A stretch of DNA of 64,000 bases from Algiphilus sp022763315 (GCF_965249985.1 NZ_OZ252280.1); one strand, 5' to 3'. Numbered from the stretch's first letter, positions 55,280 to 64,000 are shown. A program made the numbers and translations. Notes: generated by a model not told the origin, from the sequence alone.

Positions 55280-55777
55280 TCATAGCCGTGCAAGCAGACC
55301 GGCGAGGCCATAGGCCACTGAGGATAGGCGTACCGCTTGACGGTCGCCATCGAAATGGCAGCAGGCCGCATCACACATGCCCGGGCCGGACCAGCCGAAC
55401 CACACCGTGCCCACGGGCTTGTCGGGCGTGCCCCCCGAAGGACCGGCCACCCCGCTGACGGCGATGGTCCAGTCGGCCGGACACCGCCGCCGCGCGCCCT
55501 CGGCCATGGCGCGCACCACAGCTTCGCTGACCGCACCGTGCCGCGCAATAAGGGCGGCATCCACGCCCAGCATGTCCTGCTTGGCGGCATTGGAGTAGGT
55601 CACCATCGCGCGCTCGAACCAGGCCGAGCTGCCGGCACGGTCCGTACAGGCAACGGCGATCGCTCCACCGGTGCAGGATTCCGCCGTGCACAGCCACTGC
55701 CGCCGCGCCTCGAGCGTATCCGCGATGGCCGCCACGCTGGCTTCGATGGAGCAACGGGAGTAGGGACGCACGGACAT
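55280..55777 (-). CDS. pncC: Nicotinamide mononucleotide amidohydrolase PncC (CinA C-terminal family)
   Basis: PncC hydrolyses NMN to nicotinate mononucleotide and ammonia in pyridine nucleotide recycling. The 165-residue protein is the stand-alone CinA C-terminal domain with the catalytic TAESCTGG block, GSSAWFERAMVTYSNAAKQ and ISGVAGPSGGT-like VSGVAGPSGGTPDKPVGTVW. Length equals the E. coli protein. The start at 55777 is used. A longer frame continues upstream through antisense mutS and is not coding. It is divergent from mutS. Confidence 0.94.
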   Translation of the reverse strand: MSVRPYSRCSIEASVAAIADTLEARRQWLCTAESCTGGAIAVACTDRAGSSAWFERAMVTYSNAAKQDMLGVDAALIARHGAVSEAVVRAMAEGARRRCPADWTIAVSGVAGPSGGTPDKPVGTVWFGWSGPGMCDAACCHFDGDRQAVRLSSVAYGLAGLLARL

Positions 55778-55870
55778 GCAACTCGGCGGGAATGACAATC
55801 GACGCATGCTAGCATCGCTGCCCGTTTCAGCCACGGGTGTCGAGGCTTGCCGCGCGCCCGCCCTCCCCGC

Positions 55871-58420
55871 ATGCCCGAATCCGCCAGTCTGGAAGCGCAT
55901 ACCCCGGTGATGCAGCAATTTCTGCGCCTCAAGGCGCAGCACCCGCAGCGTCTGCTCTTCTTCCGGATGGGGGATTTCTACGAGCTGTTCTACGACGACG
56001 CCAAACGCGCGGCACGGCTGCTGGCCCTGACCCTGACGCAACGCGGCGAATCCGCCGGCCAACCCATCCCCATGGCGGGCGTGCCAGTGCACGCTGCCGA
56101 ACAGTACACCGCGCGCCTGCTGCGCATGGGCGAATCGGTGGCCATTGCCGAACAGATGACCCCGCCTGGCGGCAAAGGGCCGGTCGAGCGCGAAGTGGTG
56201 CGCATCCTGACCGCCGGTACCGCCACCGACGAGGCCTTGCTCGACCCCACCCGCACGACCCTGCTGGCCAGCCGCTGTGTCCTGCCGCGGTCCGAGCAGC
56301 AAGGTCTGGCCTGGCTCGACTTGGCTTCGGGCCGCTTTCACTGCCTGCAGAGCGAGGACCCGGCCGCCATCGACGCCGAACTCGCCCGTCTGCAACCGGC
56401 CGAGCTGCTCATGCCCGAGGACGACGCGCAGGCGTCCGCCGTGGCCTGGGATCGCATGCATTTCGACCCCACCACCGCCCATCGTCTGCTGTGCGAGCAG
56501 TTCGCCACCCAGCACCTCAAGGCCTTCGGCTGTGACGATCTTCCCGCAGCCGTCGCCGCTGCCGGCGCCCTGCTCGCCTACGTTCGGGAAACGCAACGCA
56601 CCGCGCTGCCACATCTCACCGGCCTGCGTACCGAAGCGCTGGAACAATCCCTGCGCATCGATGCGGTCAGCCGCCGCAATCTGGAGATCAGCAGCACCCT
56701 GTCGGGGGACAGCCGGCACAGCCTGGTCGGCGTGCTGGACACCTGTCGCACATCCATGGGAAGCCGGCTGCTGCGGCACTGGCTGGCCCAACCACTGCGC
56801 GACCGCGACGAGTTGACCGCGCGACTCGACACCGTCAGCCGGCTCAGTGACGGTAACCGGGCCGATGCCGTGCGCCAGAGTCTGCGCCAGGTGCACGACA
56901 TCGAGCGGGTGCTGGCGCGCATCGCGCTGCGCAGCGCACGCCCGCGCGATATCGCGAGCCTGCAAGGCACACTTGCCGCCTTACCCGCAGTGCACGAGTC
57001 CTTGCACCCCCTTGACTGCGCACGGCTGCAGCGCATCGCCGCGGATCTGGGGCCATTCCCCGCCCTCAGCAACTGGCTCGACAATGCGCTGGAGGCCAGT
57101 CTGCCACCACAGGTCAAGGACGGCGGCGTATTTGCTCAAGGCTACGACGCCGAGCTTGACGAGTTGCGCGCGCTGTCCACCAATGCGGACAGCTATCTCG
57201 ACGAACTGGAGAAACGCGAACGGGCACGCACCGGCATCGAGACCCTTCGCCTCGGCTACAACCGTGTGCATGGCTACTACATCGAAATCTCACGTGCGCA
57301 AGCGGCCCACGCCCCCACCGATTACACCCGGCGTCAGACGCTGAAGAACGCCGAACGCTACATCACCGAGGAGCTCAAGCGCTTCGAGGATCAAGTGCTC
57401 TCTGCGCGGGAGCGCGCCCTTGCGCGGGAAAGGCTGCTGTTCGACGACCTGCTGGATCGACTGGTGGGCGAGCTCCCGGTGCTCCGCGCCACTGCGCAGG
57501 CCCTGGCCGAACTCGACGTGCTGGCCTGCTTCGCCGAGCGTGCCATTGCCCAGCAATACGTGCGGCCCGAACTGGATGACGCACCCGCGCTGCATATCGA
57601 GGGCGGTCGCCATCCCGTGGTGGAAGCCATTGCCGAGCACCCCTTCGTGCCCAACGACCTCACGCTGGATGCACAAGCGCGGATGCAGATCGTCACCGGC
57701 CCGAACATGGGCGGCAAATCCACCTACATGCGCCAGGCCGCGCTGATCACCGTCATGGGGCTGGCAGGCTGCTTCGTGCCCGCCAAGGCCGCCCACATCG
57801 GCGATATCCGCCGCATCTTCACGCGCATCGGCGCCGCCGATGATCTCGCTGGCGGGCAGTCCACCTTCATGGTGGAAATGACCGAGACCGCGCACATCCT
57901 GCACCACGCCGATGCGCACAGCCTGGTATTGATGGACGAGATCGGCCGCGGCACCAGTACCTACGACGGCCTGGCGCTGGCACGCGCCTGCGCCGAGGCG
58001 CTTGCGACCCATAACGGCTGCCTGTGCCTCTTCGCCACGCACTATTTCGAACTCACCGAGCTGGCGGAATCCCTCGACGGCGTTGGCAATCTGCATCTGG
58101 AGGCAGCCGAGTACGGCGACCGCTTCGTGCTGCTGCATCAGGTGCGCGAAGGCGCGGCCAGCCGCAGCTTCGGCATCCAGGTGGCGCGTCTGGCTGGCGT
58201 GCCGCACTCGGTGCTGCAGCGAGCGCGGCAAGTGCTCGACACGCTCGAGGCCGGTGCCCCAGCCACGGCGGTCCGTCCCGCTGTCCCGTCACCACAATTG
58301 GCCTTGTTCAGCGCCCCCGACCCCGTACGCCCGCTGCTGCGGGACATGGATCCAGACGAGATGACCCCGCGCGAGGCGCTGGATGCGCTCTACCGGCTGA
58401 AGCGCGCCGCCGAGGATTGA
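55871..58420 (+). CDS. mutS: DNA mismatch repair protein MutS
   Basis: MutS recognises mismatches and recruits MutL. The 849-residue protein has the mismatch-binding Phe-x-Glu motif at FYE (Phe36, Glu38) and connector, lever and clamp domains. ATPase motifs are Walker A GPNMGGKS (610-617), VLMDEIGRGTSTYDGLALA, and the helix-turn-helix near DTLEAG. The ATG at 55871 was chosen over an upstream TTG because it aligns with standard N-termini. A short GC-rich hairpin follows the stop at 58431-58446. Confidence 0.98.
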   Translation: MPESASLEAHTPVMQQFLRLKAQHPQRLLFFRMGDFYELFYDDAKRAARLLALTLTQRGESAGQPIPMAGVPVHAAEQYTARLLRMGESVAIAEQMTPPGGKGPVEREVVRILTAGTATDEALLDPTRTTLLASRCVLPRSEQQGLAWLDLASGRFHCLQSEDPAAIDAELARLQPAELLMPEDDAQASAVAWDRMHFDPTTAHRLLCEQFATQHLKAFGCDDLPAAVAAAGALLAYVRETQRTALPHLTGLRTEALEQSLRIDAVSRRNLEISSTLSGDSRHSLVGVLDTCRTSMGSRLLRHWLAQPLRDRDELTARLDTVSRLSDGNRADAVRQSLRQVHDIERVLARIALRSARPRDIASLQGTLAALPAVHESLHPLDCARLQRIAADLGPFPALSNWLDNALEASLPPQVKDGGVFAQGYDAELDELRALSTNADSYLDELEKRERARTGIETLRLGYNRVHGYYIEISRAQAAHAPTDYTRRQTLKNAERYITEELKRFEDQVLSARERALARERLLFDDLLDRLVGELPVLRATAQALAELDVLACFAERAIAQQYVRPELDDAPALHIEGGRHPVVEAIAEHPFVPNDLTLDAQARMQIVTGPNMGGKSTYMRQAALITVMGLAGCFVPAKAAHIGDIRRIFTRIGAADDLAGGQSTFMVEMTETAHILHHADAHSLVLMDEIGRGTSTYDGLALARACAEALATHNGCLCLFATHYFELTELAESLDGVGNLHLEAAEYGDRFVLLHQVREGAASRSFGIQVARLAGVPHSVLQRARQVLDTLEAGAPATAVRPAVPSPQLALFSAPDPVRPLLRDMDPDEMTPREALDALYRLKRAAED

Positions 58421-58430
58421 GCGACGCGCC

Positions 58431-58446
58431 CGCCGCCACGGCGGCG
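58431..58446. terminator. Short hairpin after mutS
   Basis: CGCCGC/GCGGCG with a 4-nt loop lies in the short gap between mutS and the convergent DUF2970 gene. No T-run is present, so terminator function is weakly supported. Confidence 0.4.
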
Positions 58447-58459
58447 CAGACCTGCGCTG

Positions 58460-58696
58460 CTAGGCGCCGGCCAGATGCAATACCAACCGCACGATGCCGG
58501 CTACCGCGAGCACGAAAAGTACGGTCGCCACGGCTCCGATGATCACGAAGTGCAGCGGCTTGCCGCGTGAGAAATCCCGCGTGCGCGCGGCATTGCTCTG
58601 CACCCCAAGCAGGGCGGCGGCCACGCTCTGCAGCAGTTCCAGGAAACGCAGCGGGCGCTGCGCTTCATCCTTTTCGCTCTCAGGTGCCTTGCTCAT
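58460..58696 (-). CDS. DUF2970 family small membrane protein
   Basis: This 78-residue protein has an N-terminal charged part and the segment RFLELLQSVAAALLGVQSNA followed by RDFSRGKP. One C-terminal membrane helix (about residues 50-72) completes it, as in DUF2970 proteins. Function is unknown in the family. It ends convergent to mutS and begins 11 bp after the DUF2505 gene. Confidence 0.82.
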   Translation of the reverse strand: MSKAPESEKDEAQRPLRFLELLQSVAAALLGVQSNAARTRDFSRGKPLHFVIIGAVATVLFVLAVAGIVRLVLHLAGA

Positions 58697-58707
58697 GGCG
58701 GCACAGT

Positions 58708-59214
58708 CTAGCGATAGCGCTCCGCCTGCGTACGACCGAAACCATGATCGCGCTCGGCCTTGGTGCAGACATCATCAGCCACAAACTCGGCCAGCTTCTT
58801 GCCGACCAATGGCACCGGGCAATCAAAGCGCCACTGCACGGTATTGATGACCTTGTCACCTTCCTCGCTGAGGCCCATAGCGGCACTGATGCGCACCGGC
58901 GTGCCCTGAAGGTGAATCTGCAACCCACCGCGTGCGCTGTCCACGGACCAGTAATCCATCTGTTCGACGCCAATGGTGTCCGGCAGCACGCGCTTGGCCC
59001 AGCTCGGCAGTGGTAACTCGGTATGCGCCTTGAAACGCGCCAGCACCGCGAAGGGCGCGTTGTCGTGCGTCGTCGGCTGCACACTGATGTCCTGCAGGCC
59101 GAGTGCCTCGTATTTGCGCTGATAGAAGCTGGCATCGGTCAGCATGCGCAGCACGGCTTCCTTGGGGGTATCGAAGATGAGGGTCTGCGTCCGCGTGGTC
59201 ACCGCCACAGTCAT
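58708..59214 (-). CDS. DUF2505 family protein
   Basis: This 168-residue protein has the DUF2505 pattern, with TPKEAVLRMLTDASFYQRKY, a central KRVLPDTIGVEQMDYWSVD and a C-terminal GKKLAEFVADDV region. This suggests a START/SRPBCC-like lipid- or ligand-binding fold. It has no signal peptide. The ATG at 59214 follows a strong AAGGAGA Shine-Dalgarno. Its upstream neighbour ends in a strong terminator, so it probably has its own promoter. Confidence 0.82.
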   Translation of the reverse strand: MTVAVTTRTQTLIFDTPKEAVLRMLTDASFYQRKYEALGLQDISVQPTTHDNAPFAVLARFKAHTELPLPSWAKRVLPDTIGVEQMDYWSVDSARGGLQIHLQGTPVRISAAMGLSEEGDKVINTVQWRFDCPVPLVGKKLAEFVADDVCTKAERDHGFGRTQAERYR

Positions 59215-59226
59215 TCTCCTTGCATG

Positions 59227-59257
59227 AAAAAGGCCGCCGGACCAGGGCCCGGCGGCC
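59227..59257 (-). terminator. Intrinsic terminator after the first DUF1329 gene
   Basis: A 9-bp perfect stem GGCCGCCGG/CCGGCGGCC with an 8-nt loop is followed by five U residues on the minus strand, 27 bp after the stop. It lies close before the DUF2505 start. Confidence 0.92.
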
Positions 59258-59284
59258 GAATCACAATCCGCCTATGCGTGGCGC

Positions 59285-60646
59285 TTAGCGCGAGGTCTTG
59301 CGCTGGACCGCCGCGGCCGTGAAGTAGCCGTCGTCATAGGTGACCGTGCTGTCGATCGGCTGGTCTTCCTGCGCCAGAGCGGTCAGGAAGTAGCGACCCG
59401 TGTTGAGGTGGTAAATCACCTCGGGGCTGGTCGCACCGGCCAGGATGTTGCGGCTGATGAAGTAATGGCCTTCCTGGAACTGCATCATCTCGCCGCGATG
59501 ATCGTAGTTGTCGATCATCACGATGTTCCAGCTGTCCTCATCCACGTAGAGCACCTTCTTGCCGAAGGTGTGGCGCAGATCCGGCTTGTTCTCCGCCTCG
59601 ACCACCCAGACGCGGTGCAGCTCGTAGCGCGGCAGGTCTTGATTCAGGTGGCGCGGCTGGGCCAGATCGGCGTACTTGGTGGGCGGGCCGGCGATCTTGT
59701 GGCTGTTGTACGGGATGAACATTTCCTTCTTGCCCAGAAGCTTCCAATTGAAGCGTTCGAGCACACCATTGAACATGTCCACCTGGTCGTAGAACTGGTG
59801 ACCGTCAGTGCCTTCGTAGGGGTTATCGCAGCACACCGAAGGCGCACGACGAATGCGGCGCAGACCCGGTGAGTACAGCCACGCACGGCGGCCGGCTTCA
59901 CCGGTACCCACCTTCTCGTGCACCAGAATGAAGGTTCCGGCCAGCCGCACCGGCGCCACGGTCTCGGACAGATAGCGCAGGTATTCACCCTGGCCGTCCT
60001 TGATCGGCACCGGATCATTCATGTTGGCGTAGCTGAAGGTGACGTCTTCGACGATCTTGGTGAACTGGTAGTCGCCATTCTGCTGCACGATCATCTGGTT
60101 GTTGTAGCGACGTGCGTTGTTCCCGCGCCACTTCAGCTTGTGGTTCCAGATGACTTCGGCGCCGGTCTGCGGAATCGGGAACGGGAAGCCGACTTCACAG
60201 TTGGTGATGTCGTCCGGGCCGCGGAATTCGCAGGAGGTGGCGTTGCGCTTGGTGGCCGCGAGAATCTCCTCCGGCCAGGTCACGATGCGATGGCTCGGAT
60301 AGATCTTCATCTTGTAGCTGTCGGGATAGCGCTCGAGCAGCAGCTTGTGCCCTTCCGACAGCTTGTCCGCGTACTGATCCATATTTTCCGCCGTGATGAC
60401 GAAACGCGGCTCGTCGGCGTCGATCTCGGGGTGGCTCGGGTACTCGCCGGTCTTGTCGCCCTTCATCGTGGTGGGATTCCACTCGGGGATGGTGCCGTCT
60501 TCATTGCCCTTCGGATTGGCACCCACTGGAGTCAACTCGGTGCCCAGCTTGTTGGCCTCCTCCTGCGAGACGGCCGCCATCGTAGGCGCAGAGAGCGCCC
60601 ACGCAGCGCCCGCTGCGAGTGCAATTGTCAAACGTCGAAGGGTCAT
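59285..60646 (-). CDS. DUF1329 outer-membrane-associated protein
   Basis: This 453-residue DUF1329 protein has a signal peptide (about residues 1-24, ending MAAVSQEE). The LolA/LolB-like beta-rich body has VTWPEEILAATKRNA, RIRRAPSVCCDNPYEGTDG, DLPRYELHRVWVVEAENK and YVDEDSWNIVMIDNYDHRGE. DUF1329 proteins in pseudomonads are linked to hydrophobic compound metabolism or RND/outer-membrane lipid trafficking. That association is family knowledge, not shown here. A GGAG motif precedes the ATG. A paralogue lies at the right end of the window. Confidence 0.9.
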   Translation of the reverse strand: MTLRRLTIALAAGAAWALSAPTMAAVSQEEANKLGTELTPVGANPKGNEDGTIPEWNPTTMKGDKTGEYPSHPEIDADEPRFVITAENMDQYADKLSEGHKLLLERYPDSYKMKIYPSHRIVTWPEEILAATKRNATSCEFRGPDDITNCEVGFPFPIPQTGAEVIWNHKLKWRGNNARRYNNQMIVQQNGDYQFTKIVEDVTFSYANMNDPVPIKDGQGEYLRYLSETVAPVRLAGTFILVHEKVGTGEAGRRAWLYSPGLRRIRRAPSVCCDNPYEGTDGHQFYDQVDMFNGVLERFNWKLLGKKEMFIPYNSHKIAGPPTKYADLAQPRHLNQDLPRYELHRVWVVEAENKPDLRHTFGKKVLYVDEDSWNIVMIDNYDHRGEMMQFQEGHYFISRNILAGATSPEVIYHLNTGRYFLTALAQEDQPIDSTVTYDDGYFTAAAVQRKTSR

Positions 60647-60746
60647 ATGTCGTCTCCTACTTGGGGTAAACAGTCGTTCAAGTCTAGCGCATGAACATCG
60701 CTAACGCGACCACGAAATCGTCGCCATCGCAGATGTCGAGCACGGG

Positions 60747-62156
60747 TCAGTCGCTCTCGGGATCCTCGAATCCCAGGGCATCCATGAGCATGCGGCGGCC
60801 TTTGAGTTCGGCGCCCAGAGCGCCACAGGCCATGAAGGTTCCGGCCAGCCGGCGGTGCAGAAAGACAATCTCGCGCGGCGGCACGCGGAACCAGCGCGAC
60901 AGCGAGTTGCGCGCCGCCTTCTGTGCCGCCCGCGGCAGCAGATCCGAATCGGCAAAGCGATAGCCCCCCTCGGCGTTCAGCAGCTCGCTCCGGGCCAGCG
61001 GGTCATCGGCATTACGGAAGGGCTCCATGACGAGTTCGATCAGCTCGGCGAAGGCATCCAAAACTTGCTGCGGATGCTTGGATTCCATCAGCCCGATGGC
61101 TTCTGCGCCCTCGAAGATGTCACTGCGCGGGCCGAAGATGCCCCCCGACAAGATCTTGCGGTAGCCATCGATGAAACCGCGTCCGAAAATCCGGGTGGCG
61201 CCGAAATCCAGCAGCACAATCTGTGGGCTTTCCCCATCGCGCAGCCGAATGCGGTAATTCCCGAAATGCGGGTCGGTCTGCACCATGCCCCAGGAAAAGA
61301 ATTCACGCAGGAAGAGCTCCATGAAGGCATAGCCCAATCCGTTGCGCTCGGCCTGATCCAGAGCGGCCACGTCCTTGTGCTTGACCGGCAGCCCCGGCTC
61401 ATAGGACAGCGCCAGGATCATGTCCGTGGAATAGTCATCAAAGACTTCCGGCACGGCATAGCGGTCGTCCCCCGTCAGCCGACGCCGGTACTCCTTGGTG
61501 TAGCGCGCCTCGCTGGCATAGTCGACCTCGCGATGCAGCATCTCGCGCACCTCGTTGAACACCGGCTCCAGATCGAGCCCCTTCGGTGCAAGGCGGGTCA
61601 TGCTGATCACCCGCTTGAGGGTGCGTACATCACTCTCGATGGCGTCCCCCACCCCGGGGTACTGGATTTTGAGGACCAGCTCCGTGCCATCGGCCTTGAT
61701 GCGCGCGCGGTGCGCCTGGCCGAGTGACGCCGCGGCCAGCGGCTCCCGGTCGATGTCGAGTTCCGCCATGCGCGCGCGCCCGAGACCGTGCTCCAGCACC
61801 GGCTCGATCACTGACCACGACACCGGTGCGGTGTCGTCCTGCAGCCCGGCCAGCACATCCACTGCTTCCGGCGGCAGGAAATACTGCGCGTATAGCGACA
61901 GCATCTGCCCGGCCTTCATCACGCTGCCTTTGAGATTGCCCAGGGCGTCGGCCATCGTTTCAGCTTCGGCGCGATAGAAGGCGCGGCTGGCGTCTTCGCG
62001 GCCAGCCTTGTCGCGGAACAGATTACTAACACTATGCGCCGCAAAACGCGCGCCAGTGCCCATGCCAAGCCGCGTCATCGCCCAATTGCGTGCCGCCGGA
62101 CGCGTGGTCAGGCGGTCCATGCTCGCGCGACGCGGTTTGTCGTCGTCACTCCCCAT
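60747..62156 (-). CDS. ABC1/UbiB-family atypical kinase
   Basis: This 469-residue protein belongs to the ABC1/AarF/UbiB atypical kinase family, linked to ubiquinone synthesis and lipid homeostasis. It has the KxGQ motif (GSVMKAGQMLSLYAQYFLP), the Ala-rich loop ASLGQAHRARI, the VAIK-type lysine in ELVLKIQYPGV, and the catalytic HRD-like and DFG-like segments QTDPHFGNYRI and VLLDFGATRIF. It lacks a UbiB C-terminal membrane pair that I can see clearly. The start is either this ATG or one at 62177. It lies between two DUF1329 genes. Confidence 0.85.
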   Translation of the reverse strand: MGSDDDKPRRASMDRLTTRPAARNWAMTRLGMGTGARFAAHSVSNLFRDKAGREDASRAFYRAEAETMADALGNLKGSVMKAGQMLSLYAQYFLPPEAVDVLAGLQDDTAPVSWSVIEPVLEHGLGRARMAELDIDREPLAAASLGQAHRARIKADGTELVLKIQYPGVGDAIESDVRTLKRVISMTRLAPKGLDLEPVFNEVREMLHREVDYASEARYTKEYRRRLTGDDRYAVPEVFDDYSTDMILALSYEPGLPVKHKDVAALDQAERNGLGYAFMELFLREFFSWGMVQTDPHFGNYRIRLRDGESPQIVLLDFGATRIFGRGFIDGYRKILSGGIFGPRSDIFEGAEAIGLMESKHPQQVLDAFAELIELVMEPFRNADDPLARSELLNAEGGYRFADSDLLPRAAQKAARNSLSRWFRVPPREIVFLHRRLAGTFMACGALGAELKGRRMLMDALGFEDPESD

Positions 62157-62337
62157 GGTGATTGCATTCCCGTGCATGTCGTTCTACCGCGGAGTATGCC
62201 CGTAAGCGCGAGGCGCTGCGGGCGTGCGCGAAAGCCGCGTCGCACAGCACCCCGCAGCATGGCGCAGACGGCGCGAGCGCTCGCTTCCAGCCAACGAATC
62301 ACGCTAGCATTCGCGCTCACACGCCACCTTGTTTGCC

Positions 62338-62802
62338 ATGACGCCGTTCCGCGAGTGCATTGAGCAGAGCCCGCGCCACGATCAGGTTATCCGCGATTGC
62401 GCGGTGCTGATCGATTCCTTTCTCTCCAACGCCGGTGGCGTGCGCGGTTTTGCGCTGCGTTCGGCCGTCCAGACCGCCCAACGCAAGCGCCCGGACCTGC
62501 TTGAGCGCGCCTCGCGTCGCGTGCTGCCCGAATGCCTGGACGCGCTCGATCCGATCTATCAGATCTGGGATGCCGAGGCCCACCAGGATTTCGCCGTGCA
62601 TCTCGTGGACATCCACGGCGACCACGCGCAGGAGGCCATCCTCACGGTCATCGATCGGCGCGCCCAGGCCTCGAACCACCGCGTGGTGCAGTCGGTTTAT
62701 CGTCGCATGCGCGATTCGGCGCATCGCGACGTGGCGCGTGTCCTCCCCGATTTTGGCCGCCTGCTCGCCGACGAACTGGCACTGCAGATTCAGCGCGCGT
62801 AG
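62338..62802 (+). CDS. Hypothetical protein, possibly DUF6918-like
   Basis: This 154-residue protein has no signal peptide or catalytic motif. Its helical pattern is VIRDCAVLIDSFLSNAGGV, ALRSAVQTAQRKRPD, LPECLDALDPIYQIW and VYRRMRDSAHRDVARVLPDF. It resembles the DUF6918 proteins mostly known from actinobacteria, a match recalled by pattern and not verified. Its 3' end overlaps the convergent DUF1329 gene by 13 bp. Confidence 0.6.
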   Translation: MTPFRECIEQSPRHDQVIRDCAVLIDSFLSNAGGVRGFALRSAVQTAQRKRPDLLERASRRVLPECLDALDPIYQIWDAEAHQDFAVHLVDIHGDHAQEAILTVIDRRAQASNHRVVQSVYRRMRDSAHRDVARVLPDFGRLLADELALQIQRA

Positions 62803-64000
62803 CGCGCCTTGACCCGCGACGGCAGATAGTCCCCGGCGCTGATGCCCGGCACGTTGTACTGCGGCGGATCAGTGTGCCCCACCATGCGGTTGATGAAGTA
62901 GCGCCCGTCCGGGAAGTTGTAGGTCACCACCGGCATGGCGTTGGCGCCCTGCACATTGTAGAGCGGCACCAGATGGCCTTCCTGGAAGCGCCAGAGATTG
63001 CCTTCCTCGTCATAGTTCTCGACCAGCACGACATTCCAGCTGTCCTCGTCGAGATAGAAGATGCGCTTGCCGAAGCTGTGCGACTTGCCCGGCCGTTCGG
63101 TGGCTTCGATCACCCACACCCGGTGCCGCTCATAGCGCATCGCGGAAGGATCCGGGTGCTTGCCCTGCAGCAGCCGCGCCTGCTCCACCGAGCCATTGAT
63201 CAGCCCGAAGTTGTTGTAAGGCACGATCAATTGGCGCTTGCCGATCAGGCGCCAGTTGTAGCGATCGAAAGCGCCGTTATACATGTCGATCATGTCGACA
63301 AAATAGATGCCGCCTGACCCCGGAAAGGGCTGGTCATAGCCCACGGGCGGAATCCGGAACAGCCGATTGGCCCGTTCCGGCAGCACCCACAGCGCGCGGC
63401 CCTGATCGGCCGCATTCGCGGTTTCGTGCACCAGCGCCAGAAAATCGACGCCGGTGGGATCACGCGCGAACCAGCTCAGGTAATAAAGCAGGATGTTCTG
63501 CTGGTCAATATCGACCGGATCTTCCAGATTGGCGTAGCGGAAATAGACCCGCTCGGTCTGGAACAAGCGGCGCTCGACGTCGCCATTGGGCTGTACCACG
63601 GCCTGCTCACTGCGCGCCATGACCGAGTCGCCGCGATAGCGCACGCGATGGTTCCACATCGCCTCCACGCCGGAGTCGGGCTCGCGGAAGGGAAAGCCCA
63701 GGAAGGCGCCGGACAAGGAATCCGAACCGATCAATCGGGCACGGTCAACGTTCTCGCGCGTGGCCTTGTAGATGCGCTCCGGGTAGGAAACGCTGCGTCG
63801 CGTCGGGTACAGCGGCATGCGGTAGCTGTCATAGCGCTGCAGCAGCGCCTTGTGGCCGTCGCTCAGATAGCGCGCGTATTGCGCCATGTTGTCCGCGGTG
63901 ATGGTCGCCGTGGCGGTGTCCGTGCTGAAGGGATCGACCAGTTGGTCGCCTTCGGCATAGCTCTCCGGCCACTGCTCCGGGGTGATGCCTCCGGTCCACG
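62790..64000 (-). CDS. DUF1329 protein, second copy (5' end outside window)
   Basis: This is a second DUF1329 protein; about 403 C-terminal residues are visible and the frame is open through the right edge. It shares the family pattern with the copy at 59285-60646: WNHRVRYRGD, VDMIDMYNGAFDRYNWRLIG, YERHRVWVIEATERPGKSHSFG and YLDEDSWNVVLVENYDEEGN. The paralogues are clearly diverged. The start and signal peptide are not visible. It probably shares whatever trafficking role the first copy has. Confidence 0.88.
   Translation of the reverse strand, partial: WTGGITPEQWPESYAEGDQLVDPFSTDTATATITADNMAQYARYLSDGHKALLQRYDSYRMPLYPTRRSVSYPERIYKATRENVDRARLIGSDSLSGAFLGFPFREPDSGVEAMWNHRVRYRGDSVMARSEQAVVQPNGDVERRLFQTERVYFRYANLEDPVDIDQQNILLYYLSWFARDPTGVDFLALVHETANAADQGRALWVLPERANRLFRIPPVGYDQPFPGSGGIYFVDMIDMYNGAFDRYNWRLIGKRQLIVPYNNFGLINGSVEQARLLQGKHPDPSAMRYERHRVWVIEATERPGKSHSFGKRIFYLDEDSWNVVLVENYDEEGNLWRFQEGHLVPLYNVQGANAMPVVTYNFPDGRYFINRMVGHTDPPQYNVPGISAGDYLPSRVKARYAR

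Noticed and set aside
55280..56965. A 561-residue reading of the pncC frame, as a full-length CinA
   Set aside because: The extra part is antisense to mutS and lacks CinA N-terminal (MoCF) motifs. The C-terminal 165 residues are a complete PncC.

Overview
The window is 64 kb of GC-rich chromosomal DNA from a gammaproteobacterium. Three conserved gene orders support this: rpsB-tsf-pyrH-frr-uppS-cdsA-dxr-rseP-bamA-ompH-lpxD-fabZ with divergent map-glnD, pilBCD-coaE-zapD-yacG, and mutS / pncC-recA-recX-alaS-lysC-csrA-tRNA-Ser. Two DUF1329 proteins, a DUF2505 protein, an NhaD antiporter and the general gene style suggest a marine or hydrocarbon-associated lineage near Nevskiales/Salinisphaerales. 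That placement is inference. No phage, insertion sequence, CRISPR array or defence island is visible.

Layout. 1-11.3 kb (minus): translation factors and UMP kinase, then isoprenoid, phospholipid, outer-membrane assembly and lipid A genes. 11.5-17 kb (plus): map, glnD, dapD, dapE. 17-25.5 kb: a cNMP-binding/patatin protein, class I aldolase, tRNA-Val with a tandem repeat tail, nhaD, uvrB and an aminotransferase. 25.6-33 kb: tRNA-Asn with a second tandem repeat tail, a small membrane protein, an Ig-like lipoprotein, tRNA-Arg, the exeA-gspB pair, argD and tRNA-Ala. 33-39.4 kb: slipin and NfeD, a small acidic protein, a LOG-family protein and clpB with a heat-shock-type promoter. 39.4-45.4 kb (minus): the type IV pilus pilBCD operon continuing into coaE, zapD, yacG and tadA. 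45.5-49.4 kb: two lipoproteins (DUF4382; M19-like metallohydrolase) and tRNA-Ser. 49.5-58.4 kb: csrA, lysC, alaS, recX, recA, pncC and divergent mutS. 58.4-64 kb: small DUF proteins, two DUF1329 paralogues and an ABC1/UbiB-family protein.

How the genes connect. The first cluster supplies an undecaprenyl carrier (uppS), CDP-diacylglycerol (cdsA), the MEP pathway (dxr), outer-membrane protein insertion and its stress protease (bamA, ompH, rseP), and lipid A/fatty acid steps (lpxD, fabZ). lysC, dapD and dapE are steps of the succinylase lysine/diaminopimelate pathway. The aminotransferase step could be done by argD or an unlinked dapC. ExeA and GspB would support type II secretion, and PilBCD type IV pili, with PilD serving both.

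The most unusual feature is that two tRNA genes (Val-GAC and Asn-GTT) are each followed by tandem repeats of 186 and 191 bp. Every repeat begins with the last 19-22 nt of the upstream tRNA and carries its own intrinsic terminator and several hairpins. The two arrays share a 16-nt palindromic core in the same orientation relative to transcription. This resembles the tyrT/rtT arrangement of E. coli and may be an uncharacterised tRNA-tail RNA family.
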